Part shown: in pieces, positions 12,938 through 24,441 of the stretch
How the letters are laid out: every line of letters begins with the position of its first letter
How positions within the stretch are numbered: the first letter of the stretch is position 1
DNA from: Arabidopsis thaliana
Lineage: Eukaryota; Streptophyta; Magnoliopsida; Brassicales; Brassicaceae
Assembly (NCBI RefSeq): GCF_000001735.4
Contig: NC_003076.8
Span: forward strand, 7,812,001 to 7,876,000
Direction: 5' to 3'
DNA length: 64,000 nt
Position numbers and translations under genes: made by a program
The notes under the pieces: model-generated
What the model saw: only the letters and a program-made list of their open reading frames with translations
What the model was told of the DNA's origin: nothing
Database searches by the model: none

Positions 12938-13510
12938 TCTGTTAGGAACTGGTTTAAGTCCAAAATCTATTGAACCAAACCAAGCCCAAAGTAAATCAAG
13001 ACGAGCCAAGTCCAAAGCAAATTAAGTCTATATTTGTTTATCTGTGAGGCCAGCAGAAGATAAAAGACGCACATGAAAATAAAGAAGGATAAAAACGTAA
13101 AGTCATTAGAGAAAATGTCCTAGCAAAACATTCTATAAATACGAAAATAGAAAGTATGAAAAGATATGCACGAATTCCGCTGACATAGGAAATGACACAA
13201 AAAGACACAAATACAAGATTCTACCTCGTCGTCTTTAGGAATCTACCTGTCCCCTTCATATCACTCCGCTTCGTCTCGTATACTTACTCTTGTTCGGTCA
13301 TAGGCTCATTGATCAAGTGACGGATTTTTCATATTCCCTAAAGATCCATATCGTATTTGTGTGATTTGTACGTCAACACGGCCGCAGTTAAAAGTTGGCT
13401 AGAACTTCCATGACTCGGACCTACGTCTCTAATGTCGCGATGTAATCGGTCTTTTTATCTAAAATGTATATATACATGTTCACATTAGCGGTAGCTTGAA
13501 CAAACAACAA
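12938..13510. mobile_element. LTR-like remnant (possible solo LTR)
   Basis: The stretch starts TGTTAGGAACTGG, carries a TATA-type promoter word (CTATAAATACG, about 13134-13144), and has the higher-GC leader composition seen in plant LTRs; neighbouring DNA is far more AT-rich. No internal retroelement coding region follows, and no clear 5-bp target duplication or precise 3' end was found. Call is tentative. Confidence 0.35.
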
Positions 13511-13726
13511 TTTATCCCTTCTCAAGTAGCATGTCATGTATCGTTCTTCCTACTTTTTATTGGAAAATAAATTTTGTATGAGACGTACGTTATGCAATAT
13601 GCATGGACGTACTAGTGTCATGAATACTCGTAACCAGTCTAGACAGTAAAAAATGTAGGTGCAGTTATCAATTTTTTCTACGAAAATTTTACAACGGTAT
13701 TATTGTTACTTACTTAATTACACTTA

Positions 13727-13957
13727 AAGCACCTCCATTAGTCATATTAATGGGTGTCTTTATTATTTTTATAATATAAATTAAAGATATTTGTGAAGAG
13801 AGAAAAGAATAGTGTCTCCAAAAATACACAAAGACATCTCTTAAAGACATTTTCTACCTACATGTCACCTTCTTATTGGTTTTAATACTTTTACAGTTTA
13901 TCAATTAAAATTTTAATCTAACGACTAAAGACATTCCACTTTTATCACCAGATGCTC
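13727..13957. mobile_element. PIF/Harbinger-type MITE with TTA target duplication
   Basis: A 231-bp element. Left end AAGCACCTCCATTAGTCATA; right end, reverse-complemented, GAGCATCTGGTGATAAAAGT. Both are flanked by TTA (13724-13726 and 13958-13960). The (A/G)AGCA(C/T)CTCC-like termini, 3-bp TTA duplication, small size and lack of coding fit plant Harbinger-derived MITEs. It lies just downstream of NIC2. Confidence 0.65.
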
Positions 13958-14004
13958 TTACACACACAATAAACACAAATAACAAAAGGTGTAGTCATCT
14001 TTTA

Positions 14005-14601
14005 TTAACTACTGAGTAGACCTCGCCGGAGTCTATCGCAATCGACGAGATAAGCAAAGCCATACGCGAGATTCATTAGAGTAGCCTCGTGAAGCTCTTC
14101 ATTAACCGTCGCAGTCGCGTCCGTCGAGAAAAAAACCCTAAACCCCTTTACAAACGCTTCACGCGCCGTCGTCTCACAGCATAGGTTCGTCATCACTCCG
14201 ATAACGATCACCTCCTTCACTCCGATCTTGTCCAGCTTCTCCTGAAGGTGCGTGTTGTTAAACGCACTGTACGTGCTCTTCTCCACGATTTCGTCTGGTC
14301 CGGTGACCTGGCGATTGATTTCCGGGATGATTTCGGAATCAGTGGTTCCGTCGAGGATTAGATCGCCGTTCCACCACTCTCCGAGCATGCCGTGGTCGGT
14401 TGGGGATTTGTGGTTGTGGCGCGTGAAGAATACGGGGATTGAAGCGCGTCGGCAGATGTCGATGGTGGTGAGAGCGTTTTGGAGGATTGGTTCAGCCATA
14501 GAGTAGAAGTGATTCTGCATATCGATGACGAGAAGAGCTGCGATTTTAGGATTTGGCTCTCGCTTTCGTGTCTCGTACGTTCTCGATGATGAAGAAGCCA
14601 T
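14005..14601 (-). CDS. NIC2: Nicotinamidase 2
   Basis: Nicotinamide to nicotinate hydrolase of the NAD salvage pathway. Single exon, 198 residues, with the same catalytic set as NIC3: Asp27 ([10 protein letters not shown]), Lys108 ([11 protein letters not shown]) and Cys141 ([16 protein letters not shown]). The ATG at 14601 is preceded in frame by another at 14667, rejected because the shared protein begins MASSS and the upstream segment is unlike that of NIC3. The two genes probably arose by tandem duplication, now 5.3 kb apart because of repeat insertions. The upstream DNA of both genes is alignable, except for about 50 bp present only here that holds TGGGCC boxes (see 14676-14703). Confidence 0.95.
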
Positions 14602-14675
14602 TTCTGGCGGTGAAGATGAATCTCTTGATCGGTGGAGATATATTTGGGAACGAAAGGATTTAGTCACTCACTTAT

Positions 14676-14703
14676 TGGGCCAATATAAAATGGGCCTAGC
14701 CCA
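14676..14703 (-). promoter_or_regulatory. Site II (TGGGCC) cluster in NIC2 promoter
   Basis: TGGGCC at 14676-14681 and 14691-14696 and GCCCA at 14699-14703, within 30 bp and 75-100 bp upstream of the NIC2 ATG. Site II elements bind TCP factors and mark many housekeeping and proliferation genes. The matching position upstream of NIC3 lacks this block. Confidence 0.55.
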
Positions 14704-14856
14704 CGTATGATGTAATCTTGACCTATGTTGGTTATACAGGTATAATTCAATGTGTATATTTGTTGTATAGTATAATGTTCTTTGTTACATTTGCAGGTGA
14801 ACACGAGTACCTGCTCTAAAGAGGGATATGATGTACATATATATGATCTATGAATC

Positions 14857-16534
14857 TTATGTTTCTTTATCTTCTAGCTTGTGTTGAACAGCTTCCACAA
14901 GTTGGAGTAACATTGCTCCAATGAAGTACCATGTAACTCCTGCTAACAATATCTGCTGCCATGGACTGTTAACTATGGATAAAGCCAGCGAGCCGCCGAT
15001 ATGGTCGTTGAGCTCAGAGGCGGCTCTGTAACTTGCTTGGTACTGAACCAAGAATACTGCTACTATGGCTGTCCCAATTGGAAATTTCTTTATCCTGAAC
15101 TGTCTTCTATTTTCTCTTCTACTAGTTGGTTTCTCTTCTGAAGGAAATGTCTTACGAGTCACTTGCGGATTCGAGCTAGCTTTGGAACCGTTGTTGTTTC
15201 CAGATGAGGGAAGAGCAGCGTTTGATGGACTCCAGTAATCTTCTCCAAGCAAGTAAGCTGATCCTTTCTCTTTGGTTCTTCCGCTTTGGTCTGCTTGTTT
15301 CATTGCTGCCACAACATCTTGAAGCTTTCTGATATCTGGATCAACAGCTTTCTTTCTTTTGGTAAAAGTTAGACTCATGTTTGATTCTGGACTCAATGGT
15401 TTCGTGTACGGTGATGATCTCCAGTATAGCCAATTGGAAATGGACCTAATCGCCTCTACTGCACTTATTTGTACTTCTCTCTGTGAAACATCCCAACAAA
15501 ACTACTTAATATCTTACATGTAAGTGTATAACTTGACTATAGATAACTCACCTGGGAGGTCTCTTTTGTGGTTCTGCTCATAGCTTTAGCGTATCTTTCT
15601 TGGAACTTCTTGACATCAACAAATACATTGGAGACACGCTCACCAACCGTGTTTCCAACCCCGATCCTCACGTTGCCTCGTGGTTGCTTTGACATAAGGA
15701 ACTCCAATGGAGCAAGGTCAGATCTCTCCACCATTCTGCACATCTCATAAAGTATCATACTTTTATGTATTTCTCTAGTTGTCTTGTCTCTATTGACTTC
15801 ACATATAGAGAGGGAAATGAAACAAAACCATTACTACATCTACTAGTTAAGTGCTTACGAAATGCAGTCTACAGGGCAAGCTTCGATGGCTTCTTTGATT
15901 TTGGATTCAGGATCAGCCCATTGAGCAACAACCCTCGCTCTCCCGTAAGCAGTTTCAATAGCAAATGTTTTCTCTGCACACAAAGCACACTTCAAACACC
16001 CAACACACTTAACCTCGTCCACAAACGCAGCTCGTTGCTCTGTTTCTGGTCCACACCAAACCGAGTATATCGGTTTCCCTGTATAGCCTCTGAGTTCTTC
16101 TAGTTTTGCTTGCTCCTACAACAAGAAAGTTTCATTCATATTTACTTAGTGTGACCTTGACAGAGACTACAAGATCAAAGAAGCAATATAAGAATTATAA
16201 CCTTGTCATAGGCTTGGCGCGAGATCGGATCAGAGAGAAGCTGGTAAGCCTCGTTAAGAATGATGGCCATATCATGACCGGGATCTCCTGCGATATCTGG
16301 ATGACATCGTTTCTGCAACGCACGATAGGCTGATTTGATCTGAGACTTATCAGAACTTCGATCAATACCCAAGAGGTCATAAAGATCAAAGTCAGTGATA
16401 GACGATGATGATGAAGTTGCTCTACACTTGAACTTGAGTGGTGATCTAACGGTGATGAGCTTCTGAGATGTTGAACATGGCCATGTAGCAGTTGATGGAG
16501 GAAGAGTCGTCGGAGAAAAAATAGCCGGTGTCAT
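14857..16534 (-). CDS. DJC76: Chloroplast J-domain protein with ferredoxin-like 4Fe-4S motif
   Basis: Four exons: 16202-16534, 15859-16115, 15552-15735 and 14857-15480; 465 residues. The N-terminal ~45 residues are Ser/Thr-rich and look like a plastid transit peptide. A J domain follows (about 48-111) with the HPD motif at 78-80 (KRCHPDIAGD), which stimulates Hsp70 ATPase. Next comes a bacterial-ferredoxin-like segment with Cys148, 151, 154 and 157 (CVGCLKCALC) and ACPVDC at 190-195, able to hold an iron-sulfur cluster. The C-terminal part has hydrophobic segments (IGTAIVAVFLVQYQ; ILLAGVTWYFIGAMLLQLV), suggesting membrane attachment. Family knowledge: plants have a small group of J proteins with this fusion (DJC76, DJC77, DJC82), located in chloroplasts. 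A redox-sensing chaperone role is inference. Confidence 0.93.
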
Positions 16535-18459
16535 ATTTTCCCCTTCTCTGTTTTGGAAGGTGGATGAGTTTAGAGAGGGACAAGTTGTTGAAAATATCTC
16601 TATATGAAGCTATTTTTCCATCTCTCTTGGAAAGATATTTTATTTGGGACGAATAAAAGTTCCAAATTGAGTTATAGCTAAAATGAATAATATTTTATAA
16701 AAAATAAAATTTTTGAAAGCAGACAATAAAGTTGATTGGTGGCAATTAAAAGAGTTGTACTATTATGATATTATCCTTCTATACGAATGAAAGTTTAAGG
16801 CTGAGGATCATAGCGTAAAAAATATCATAATGAATTATCGAAATGTTGTTTTAATAAGAAAAACCAAAAAATAAAGTCTTACATATTTAGGTTACCTAAT
16901 TTTTGGCTTTTGGTTTGGACTTTAAAAGATCCAGTCTACACTTGTTGTATCTTTCTTACAATCTTTTCTTTCATTTTCAGGTAAACCAAAAAAATTATAA
17001 AGAATCTTCCCACCCTAATCAGAAAAATAAATTATAATATCAATTTTCAAGAAATCAAACTTGTAAAATTTTTCTACTTAGGAGAGTATAATTTTGAGAA
17101 ATTTGAGTTTTTAATCTACAAAAAAATTATAATTAAGTAACTAACCATCCCACAAAAAGATACTGATATTATTTGTATTTTCTGTAATAATGACAATGCT
17201 ACCCTTTGCCTGAGATACAGGCTCTTTTTCTTCTTCTTCTTCTCTCTTTCCAAAAAACACTTTCTCATCAGCTGTTAACATTCCAACAGCTTTTTGGGTC
17301 CCAAAAATTACTATCTCCTTTTTGTAAAGCTTCGGATTCTGAAAACGTTCAATGGAGATGTATTGGCGACGGAATCAATACATTTAATTTTTGGAATTGA
17401 CGTCTAGGGTTTGTGATTAAATTGAATTGGGGGTTTTGATTTACAAAGGTAAAATTTTGGATTTTTTTGGAGTTACATCAATTTCTAGTTAAGTGTGGCG
17501 AGTTCGTGTCTCCTTGTGCCCTCGATTGTGGAACCCAAATGGTGTACCCGGTGTTCTCTACTACCACTTCTTTCCTCTACCAAGAGACTATCTTGTGCTG
17601 TGCTACTCGTTATGTTGGTAGTGATGACAAACATATATTATTCTATTTTTCTATGGTTAAAGAATATTAAATTTTAGATTGAAATCTTTGGGTTCCCAAT
17701 ATATTATCCACTTAGGGTTTAGTATCCTTCCAACAAAAACATTTAATTGATTATAATGCTATATTAACGTAACATAAACTACTATCTCATCACCACTACC
17801 AACACTATTACTTTATATTTAAAACATTTTGCTCTATACTAAAATTAAAATTGATTTACAAATCAGTTATGAAAATAGTATAGAACAATATTTTATTTCT
17901 ATACATCTTAAATAGTACAATATATTTTTTACTTACAAACACTATTTCTATTTTTAAAATTCAAATCCGATTTTAAAAATTCAAACTATTCTGTATGTAG
18001 AAAAAAACATATATTTTTCTCTACTAAATTTCAGAATTGAAATCTATTTTTTGGAAAAGATATATAGCAAACATATATAAATGGATAAAAACTAAAATAA
18101 AGGTTAGTAAATCATCTCACCTATGAGTCAACATTAAAATTGTCTTTTCCCTACCCTTACATGTTACTTTCTTAATTTCTATATATATGATGCTATATTC
18201 TTAATTACATTATCAAAAGTAGCTAGTTTTGCAATTCACCCTATAATTTTGTGTGCACAAGAAAAAAAAAAAAAAAGAGTATAATTTTGTTTGGACTCAA
18301 ATCAATGGGCCTTAATATGGATCCATTAAATTAAGCCCAAAAGCTTTCGTTAATTCTTCAACGAAGATCGCTGAAAATTTCCTTTCCCATTTCGCTGAAT
18401 AGGGTTCAGTACAAAATTCGGAATCGTAGGTTTAAGAATTTTAGATCATTGAAACAGCC
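16535..18459. other. Intergenic between DJC76 and succinyl-CoA ligase gene
   Basis: Divergent promoters at each end. The centre (about 17180-17760) holds a leader-like segment with TTCTTCTTC runs and GTCTAGGGTTTG, plus a second copy (17685-17752) of the dispersed repeat seen near 12500. Some open frames (e.g. 17206-17400) show no recognisable protein. Just before the next gene lie TGGGCC (18305) and AAGCCCA (18334) words. Confidence 0.5.
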
Positions 18460-20491
18460 ATGTCTAGGCAGGTCACGAGACTTCTCGGATCTCTTCGCCA
18501 TTCCGGCGGCGGCTGCAGCGGCAGCTCAAAGGTCTGCTCTCTCACTTCATTGGTACAGTCTCGCTCCTTCGGGACAACTCCTCCGCCTCCTGCGGCGGTC
18601 TTTGTCGACAAAAATACACGTGTCATCTGCCAAGGTATTACCGGAAAGAACGGGACCTTCCACACTGAACAAGCCATTGAATACGGCACCAAAATGGTAT
18701 TGTATTCGAGAATTCACATAGATTCAAATGTACTTCTTGGTGTTTTTGAGCAATTCAGATTCTATGTATGGAGTTCTTAAGTACGATCATAAGAGCCGAT
18801 TCTTTACTATTTCATCTCTCAAGTTCACTTGGAATTGGTTCGTTTATGTTGATGAAATGGTGTTTGTTTTGTGTTTGCTTTAAAGCTTGTGATGATCTTA
18901 TTTTAGGTTTGTGGTTGTTTGGTTAATAGGTAGCAGGAGTGACACCAAAGAAGGGTGGAACAGAACATTTGGGGCTACCTGTTTTCAACACTGTTGCTGA
19001 AGCTAAGGCTGAGACTAAAGCCAATGCCTCTGTGATCTACGTACCTGCGCCTTTCGCTGCTGCTGCTATCATGGAAGGTTTAGCTGCTGAGTTAGATCTT
19101 ATTGTTTGTATCACTGAAGGAATTCCTCAACATGACATGGTAATAGTCGTTGTTACCAGTTTCCTTTTTTTTTTTTTTTGTGATATCTTCTTTATATGAT
19201 AGGTTTGCACAGTAATATAAGGTGGCTCTACTGATTTCTCTGGCTTTTGTAATGTAGGTTCGTGTAAAGGCTGCTCTTAACAGTCAATCAAAAACTAGGC
19301 TGATTGGCCCTAATTGTCCTGGTATTATCAAACCTGGTGAATGCAAGATTGGGATCATGCCAGGATACATACACAAGCCGGGGAAGATAGGGATTGTTTC
19401 TCGATCTGGAACATTGACATATGAAGCTGTAAGGTTCTTTGTGTTGCCTTCATGTTTGTCTCTGTCTTTCTCAACTTATTGACTCCATAGCCTTTAGCAT
19501 GAGTAGTTGTCTTACTTAAGAACCTCTACTCCGTCGATTGTTAGATTAAGCTTTCACTGATGTCAGTTCCTTACTGGAAGACCTGCTTATTAAGTACTTC
19601 TTCTAATGGTTGCATTTTGGTTAATCTTTCATGCAGGTTTTCCAAACTACTGCAGTAGGTTTGGGGCAATCTACTTGTGTAGGAATTGGTGGGGATCCGT
19701 TTAATGGGACAAATTTTGTTGACTGCTTGGAGAAGTTCTTTGTTGACCCCCAAACAGAAGGTCTCGGTTTCGGACACCATAATTGATTCCATACATCTTA
19801 TATCTTTTCCTATTTGTCTAAATTCATTGTTTCCTGTTAGTCACTTACTTTTAATATGTAGTTGATATCCCAAGACTACTACTAGTTCTTTAGTATGTAG
19901 AAAAAGGTGATTCATTTGCAGTAATAGACACAGCTTTATCGATATTACAGTCTCGCTCTGTTTTGTAGATTAGTGAAAGAATCCAGCATTGTTTTGTTAC
20001 TAAGAAATTATTGATTTATTTTCAGGTATCGTTCTCATTGGAGAAATCGGTGGGACTGCAGAAGAAGATGCCGCTGCTTTGATAAAGGTAACTGCAATGC
20101 TTCTTTCTAAAGAATCAAGAGTTACCATTTTTAGATGATCAAGCGTAAAAACATATCCTGTTTTCAATTAAACAGGAAAATGGTACAGACAAGCCTGTAG
20201 TTGCTTTCATAGCCGGACTTACTGCACCACCAGGGCGTCGTATGGGTCATGCGGGAGGTAAATAAACTTTACTCAGCTCTTTCATTCATTCACAGTTTCC
20301 CACTCGAACCCATTATTAAATCTTGTAATGTTTTTTTTGGGATCGATGAAGCCATTGTTTCCGGTGGTAAGGGCACGGCTCAAGACAAGATAAAGAGCCT
20401 AAGAGACGCAGGAGTTAAGGTGGTTGAGTCACCAGCTAAGATTGGTGCGGCGATGTTTGAGCTTTTCCAAGAAAGAGGTCTTTTGAAGTGA
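18460..20491 (+). CDS. Succinyl-CoA ligase [ADP-forming] subunit alpha, mitochondrial
   Basis: Alpha subunit of succinyl-CoA synthetase (TCA cycle: succinyl-CoA + ADP + Pi to succinate + ATP + CoA), in the mitochondrial matrix with a beta subunit encoded elsewhere. Seven exons: 18460-18696, 18930-19139, 19258-19428, 19637-19760, 20026-20087, 20176-20257 and 20352-20491; 341 residues. The N-terminal ~45 residues are Arg/Ser-rich with few acidic residues, as expected of a mitochondrial presequence. The CoA-binding domain follows ([20 protein letters not shown]). His293 in [15 protein letters not shown] is the phosphorylated active-site histidine. Also seen: [20 protein letters not shown] and [12 protein letters not shown], typical of the family. 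Recognised as At5g23250. Confidence 0.96.
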
Positions 20492-21875
20492 AACTGAAGT
20501 AATATCATAATACAATGAGTTGTTTCAGGAATCAACCTCTCTAATAACAACAGTTTGCCAAAATAGAAGAGTGAAACGGAATTCCTAAAATTCCTTACCA
20601 TGGAGATAATTGCAGAGAAAAAAAAATAGTCACTTTTTTTTTTGTCTATGCCATTCTATTTTTCAATTTATTGAGCCGTTCTATTTTTTTTTTGTCTTTG
20701 TTTTGGTTAAGTTACAAAAAATGAGAACGAATCAATTGCACAAATTTCTTCTTTTAAGAATCAAAATCAACTAATTTAGCTATGTTGATTCCAACTTTTG
20801 TCTGCTATGCTATGAGTATTGTTGTAAAACAAACCTTTTCTTTAATTTTAACTAACAATTAACCCCAAAAAATGACAGCTAATCAAAATGATTTTAATTA
20901 GTGTCGTGAATATGAATGAAGAGATTCATAATATAATAATATTGGGAAAAAACAATTGACAATGAGAATGCATTTAAGTAAAATGACAAAAACAAAAGCA
21001 AAGAGGTCTATAATTGGGTCCTAGGTAATCAATGGTAATTCATGAGGACGTTGTCATTAATTAATTACTACTACGTGTACTAATCAATGGTTATCACTGG
21101 TTCAGATAAAGACGCTTACGTCAGATGTTCCATCAAATTACAATTTATGCAATTTGCATTACGTTTTACTCTATTTGTATAATAAGTTTTCGTAAGCCTC
21201 TCAAAAGATAAATCGAAACATTTATCATTAAATTAGGCAAATCAATAGAAAAAGAAATTAGCTCATTTTATATTTAGTATTTACATAGATCTGTTATATA
21301 CGTATGTGTAATGTAGGACAACATAGGGGCAGCAGATGAGAAAGTGTGACAGTGGAAATGACGGAAATAGCCTTGGACCCAACTCTTCCTCTTTGATCAT
21401 TAGTTTCCTAATTTAGAAACCATAACATGTTTCTTGTGAGTCTTCTGACAGAACAGACGACTGACCATTACTCTCTCTGCTTCCTTAAAAATCCTGTGAC
21501 CCAAAAATTCAAAGGAAACGACTTTAGGACGTTAGAATTTAAATGGAATTAATGATATATTTAATTGTATACAGTATATTGTTTAGACCATTAAGTTCAA
21601 GTTTCAACACGATTTTTCACTTTGCAAGGCATTTACCATTTGTCACATATAGGTAAAATTTATCTACGTACGGATCATCTTGTTATAATAAATGACTTTT
21701 TCACCATAGGCAAAACTCCTAAATTCTATTTTTCTATTTAAATTTGTTAAAACATGATCACTGGAATGATTCCACTGTGTATATTCATATCATTAATAAT
21801 TTTTGTTCTCAATCTTATCATGTAGGCGTAGCCTGTAGGCAGGTGTAGCGCTGCTAATTACTGAATATATATATA
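20492..21875. other. Intergenic, AT-rich
   Basis: 3' flank of the ligase gene, then AT-rich spacer up to the Helitron. No RNA gene or clear element seen. The short segment 21818-21860 (GTAGGCGTAGCCTGTAGGCAGG) is locally GC-richer and self-similar. Confidence 0.5.
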
Positions 21876-22773
21876 TCTTATTATATAAAGTATGGTTTTC
21901 AAAGTTGCTAACTCATAGGATCGTGCCACGTGTCAAGTCAAACGATCAGATGTTTACATGTGTCATTCAAAATTTAACTTTTTTATTCTCTAAAAAAATA
22001 GAAAATCTTAAAAAGTAAACAAATTTACATATACTAATTTATATGTCTATATATTTATAAACAATTAACATTTATTCAAAAAAAGAAAATTAACAAATAT
22101 GTGTTTAACTCATGTAATTATAAGTGAAAATAGAATATTTTGAGAAAAATAGCTTAGCTTATAAGATTTAACTTTTCAATTATTTTCATTTATTAATTTT
22201 AACTCATTTAATATTAATTTGCATGATGTAAAATTAGCTTACGAGATTACGGCATATATAAAAAATATATTTTCAACAATGTTTGGTTTCTAAATATTTT
22301 TGTGGATTTCTGATTTTCTATTAATTATTAAGCCTAGGCGTTTGGGTATTCGGATCGGGTATTTCGGGTTCGGGTTTTCGGGTTTAGAAGTTTATGACCC
22401 GTTCGGGTAATTTAAGATTTCGGGTCGGGTTCAGTTTGGGTTCGGGTTCGGGTTCGAGTTTATTTATATATTGAAATATCAAATTTTGTGTGCAAATCTA
22501 TTAAATTATTTGAAATTTTCAAAAATTTCCAAAACAACACGAGTAGTTTTGATTGAATATTTCTAAAAATACACAAAAATAACTAATATATCCAAAAAAA
22601 TCCTAATATTTTCTATATATAAGTATAAATGTAACTAATATATATTTATATTTGAGATATGTTTGGATACCTATTCAGGTTCTGGTTCGAGTTTTTTAGA
22701 TTTTGAAGTTTAGACCCGTTCAAGTATTTAAAAATTTCAGGTACTCCCGCCTAAATAGGCGGGCCTTATCTAG
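21876..22773 (+). mobile_element. Non-autonomous Helitron (898 bp), both ends intact
   Basis: Starts TCTTATTATATAAAGTATGG after an A (21875) and ends CTAG (22770-22773) before a T (22774), the A|T insertion rule of Helitrons. Six bases before CTAG sits a perfect hairpin, CCCGCC (22746-22751), loop TAAATA, GGCGGG (22758-22763). There are no terminal inverted repeats, no target duplication and no Rep/helicase ORF. A CGGGT-rich block (22344-22460) lies inside. Family name not assigned. Confidence 0.85.
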
Positions 22774-24441
22774 TATATATATATATTTATGGCAATTAGA
22801 AACTATGAATCAAAGGATCTAGATGCCAATTTCCTTTTCAGAATTTCAGTGTTCGAGTTTCAGCATCAAATATATAGTAAATTATAATAAGAAAAAGATG
22901 TAAATGTCATCCTATTATTTAAATTTATATATTGGGAAGTAAACTTATTACCCACAACACTTTTATTGGCCTTGCTTTGTGTAGTGATGTTGTTGTATGA
23001 AGAGACACTTGTTCTTTTCTTATCGTGTTTTTTGAAACCATTTTATTAATGAAATTCAAATATACAATATTAGTGTAAGTGTGTAACTAATATGGATTGC
23101 GCTTTACAATCTTGTTTACTGAATTATGACTCGAATTGACAAGAAAAAGAAGCTATACTTTATTACATACTATAATCTAAATAAATTACACGTACATTGA
23201 TGTTACTATAGAAATAAAATAAATTTTGGGGCTTGTATGTTTATGCATATATTTGATAGGCAGAGGAGTTAGGTAAAAAAAAATAAAAAGTCACTTTCAA
23301 GTATTGTTACACTTTGTCCTTTCCCATTTGGCTACTCTCTCTTTCTCTCTTTTGCCTTTTTCCTTTTGTGGTAACTTTGTTTTCCTTATAACATTATTTC
23401 ATTAAGTTTCCATTTTCGTTTTTTCTCCGAATTACGTCATGCATGGCAGATCAAAGAAACTAATGTTCGATATTTTATAATTTTTTACTAAAAGGATCTT
23501 CTTCGCTAAAGAAATTACCAAACACTGCCATTACAAGTCTTGTCTAATAAAATTTCGTATTTAAGTTATTATTTGAATGTTTTGTAGCTTAAATTGTCTT
23601 TTGTGTTTGGTAGTTTGAAAATTGAGTATAAGACATCTTTGTTAACTTACTCAAAATTTAAACGAATTATTTTTTATATTTAAAATAACCTTAAAAGAAA
23701 AAATGCAAAGTGAATTAAAATATATTTTAAGAAAATTATTACTACTTTTTTAAAATTCTCTGTGAAATAAAAATAAAGAGAACATAAATATATAGAGAGG
23801 TTAAACGTGCAAATTAATGCGCACTAAGTGTATAATGCTGAAAGTAAATTATGACCACTATACGTATAATAACATTTAATTGAAACCCTAAGAAACATTG
23901 ATATTATTAAATAGGTAAAGCCATTTTCACTGCCTAATTTACAGAAGACAAAAAAACCTTATACAAGAAGCAGAAGAAAGAGAAAATGAAATTAGAAAAT
24001 GGTGAGCTGAAACAACACGCCACACACAGAATTATACAGAAACTAGAAAGTGTAATTAAGCATATTCTTACCCATTAATCTCTCACCTTTATTGTGTCAT
24101 CCAACCTCAATCTCCGTTTCCAGATCCCCAAGAACACAGCTCAACAAAAAAGTACTTTAAAAAGACTCTCTTTCTCCCTCTATCTCTCTATATATATTTC
24201 TCACTAGCTCTTTCACACACACACACACTTTTTCTCTCTCTATCTCCTCTCTAATTCACACATCAAGATTCAAGAATCAACAACATCCTTGAAATGAATA
24301 TTGTAATTAACTAATTCTAGGGTTTTCAGATTCTTGTTTTTTTTGGTTAGTTAATTAGGGTTTCTTTTAAGTTGATCTAGCTTTCATATACACTTGAATC
24401 AGGAGGAAGAGGGAGCCACTCATAAGAGGAAGAAGAGAGAG
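22774..24441 (+). other. TT16 upstream region and 5' leader
   Basis: AT-rich DNA, then a pyrimidine-rich leader (TCTCTC and CACACA tracts, 24165-24260) typical of a plant 5' UTR, with CTAGGGTTTT at about 24318. The start codon is at 24442. A short upstream ATG at 24295 (ATGAATATTGTAATTAACTA) opens a five-codon uORF. Confidence 0.5.

Noticed and set aside
17206-17677. Small open frames between DJC76 and the succinyl-CoA ligase gene
   Set aside because: Overlapping frames in two phases, low complexity, no recognisable domain, inside repeat-related DNA.
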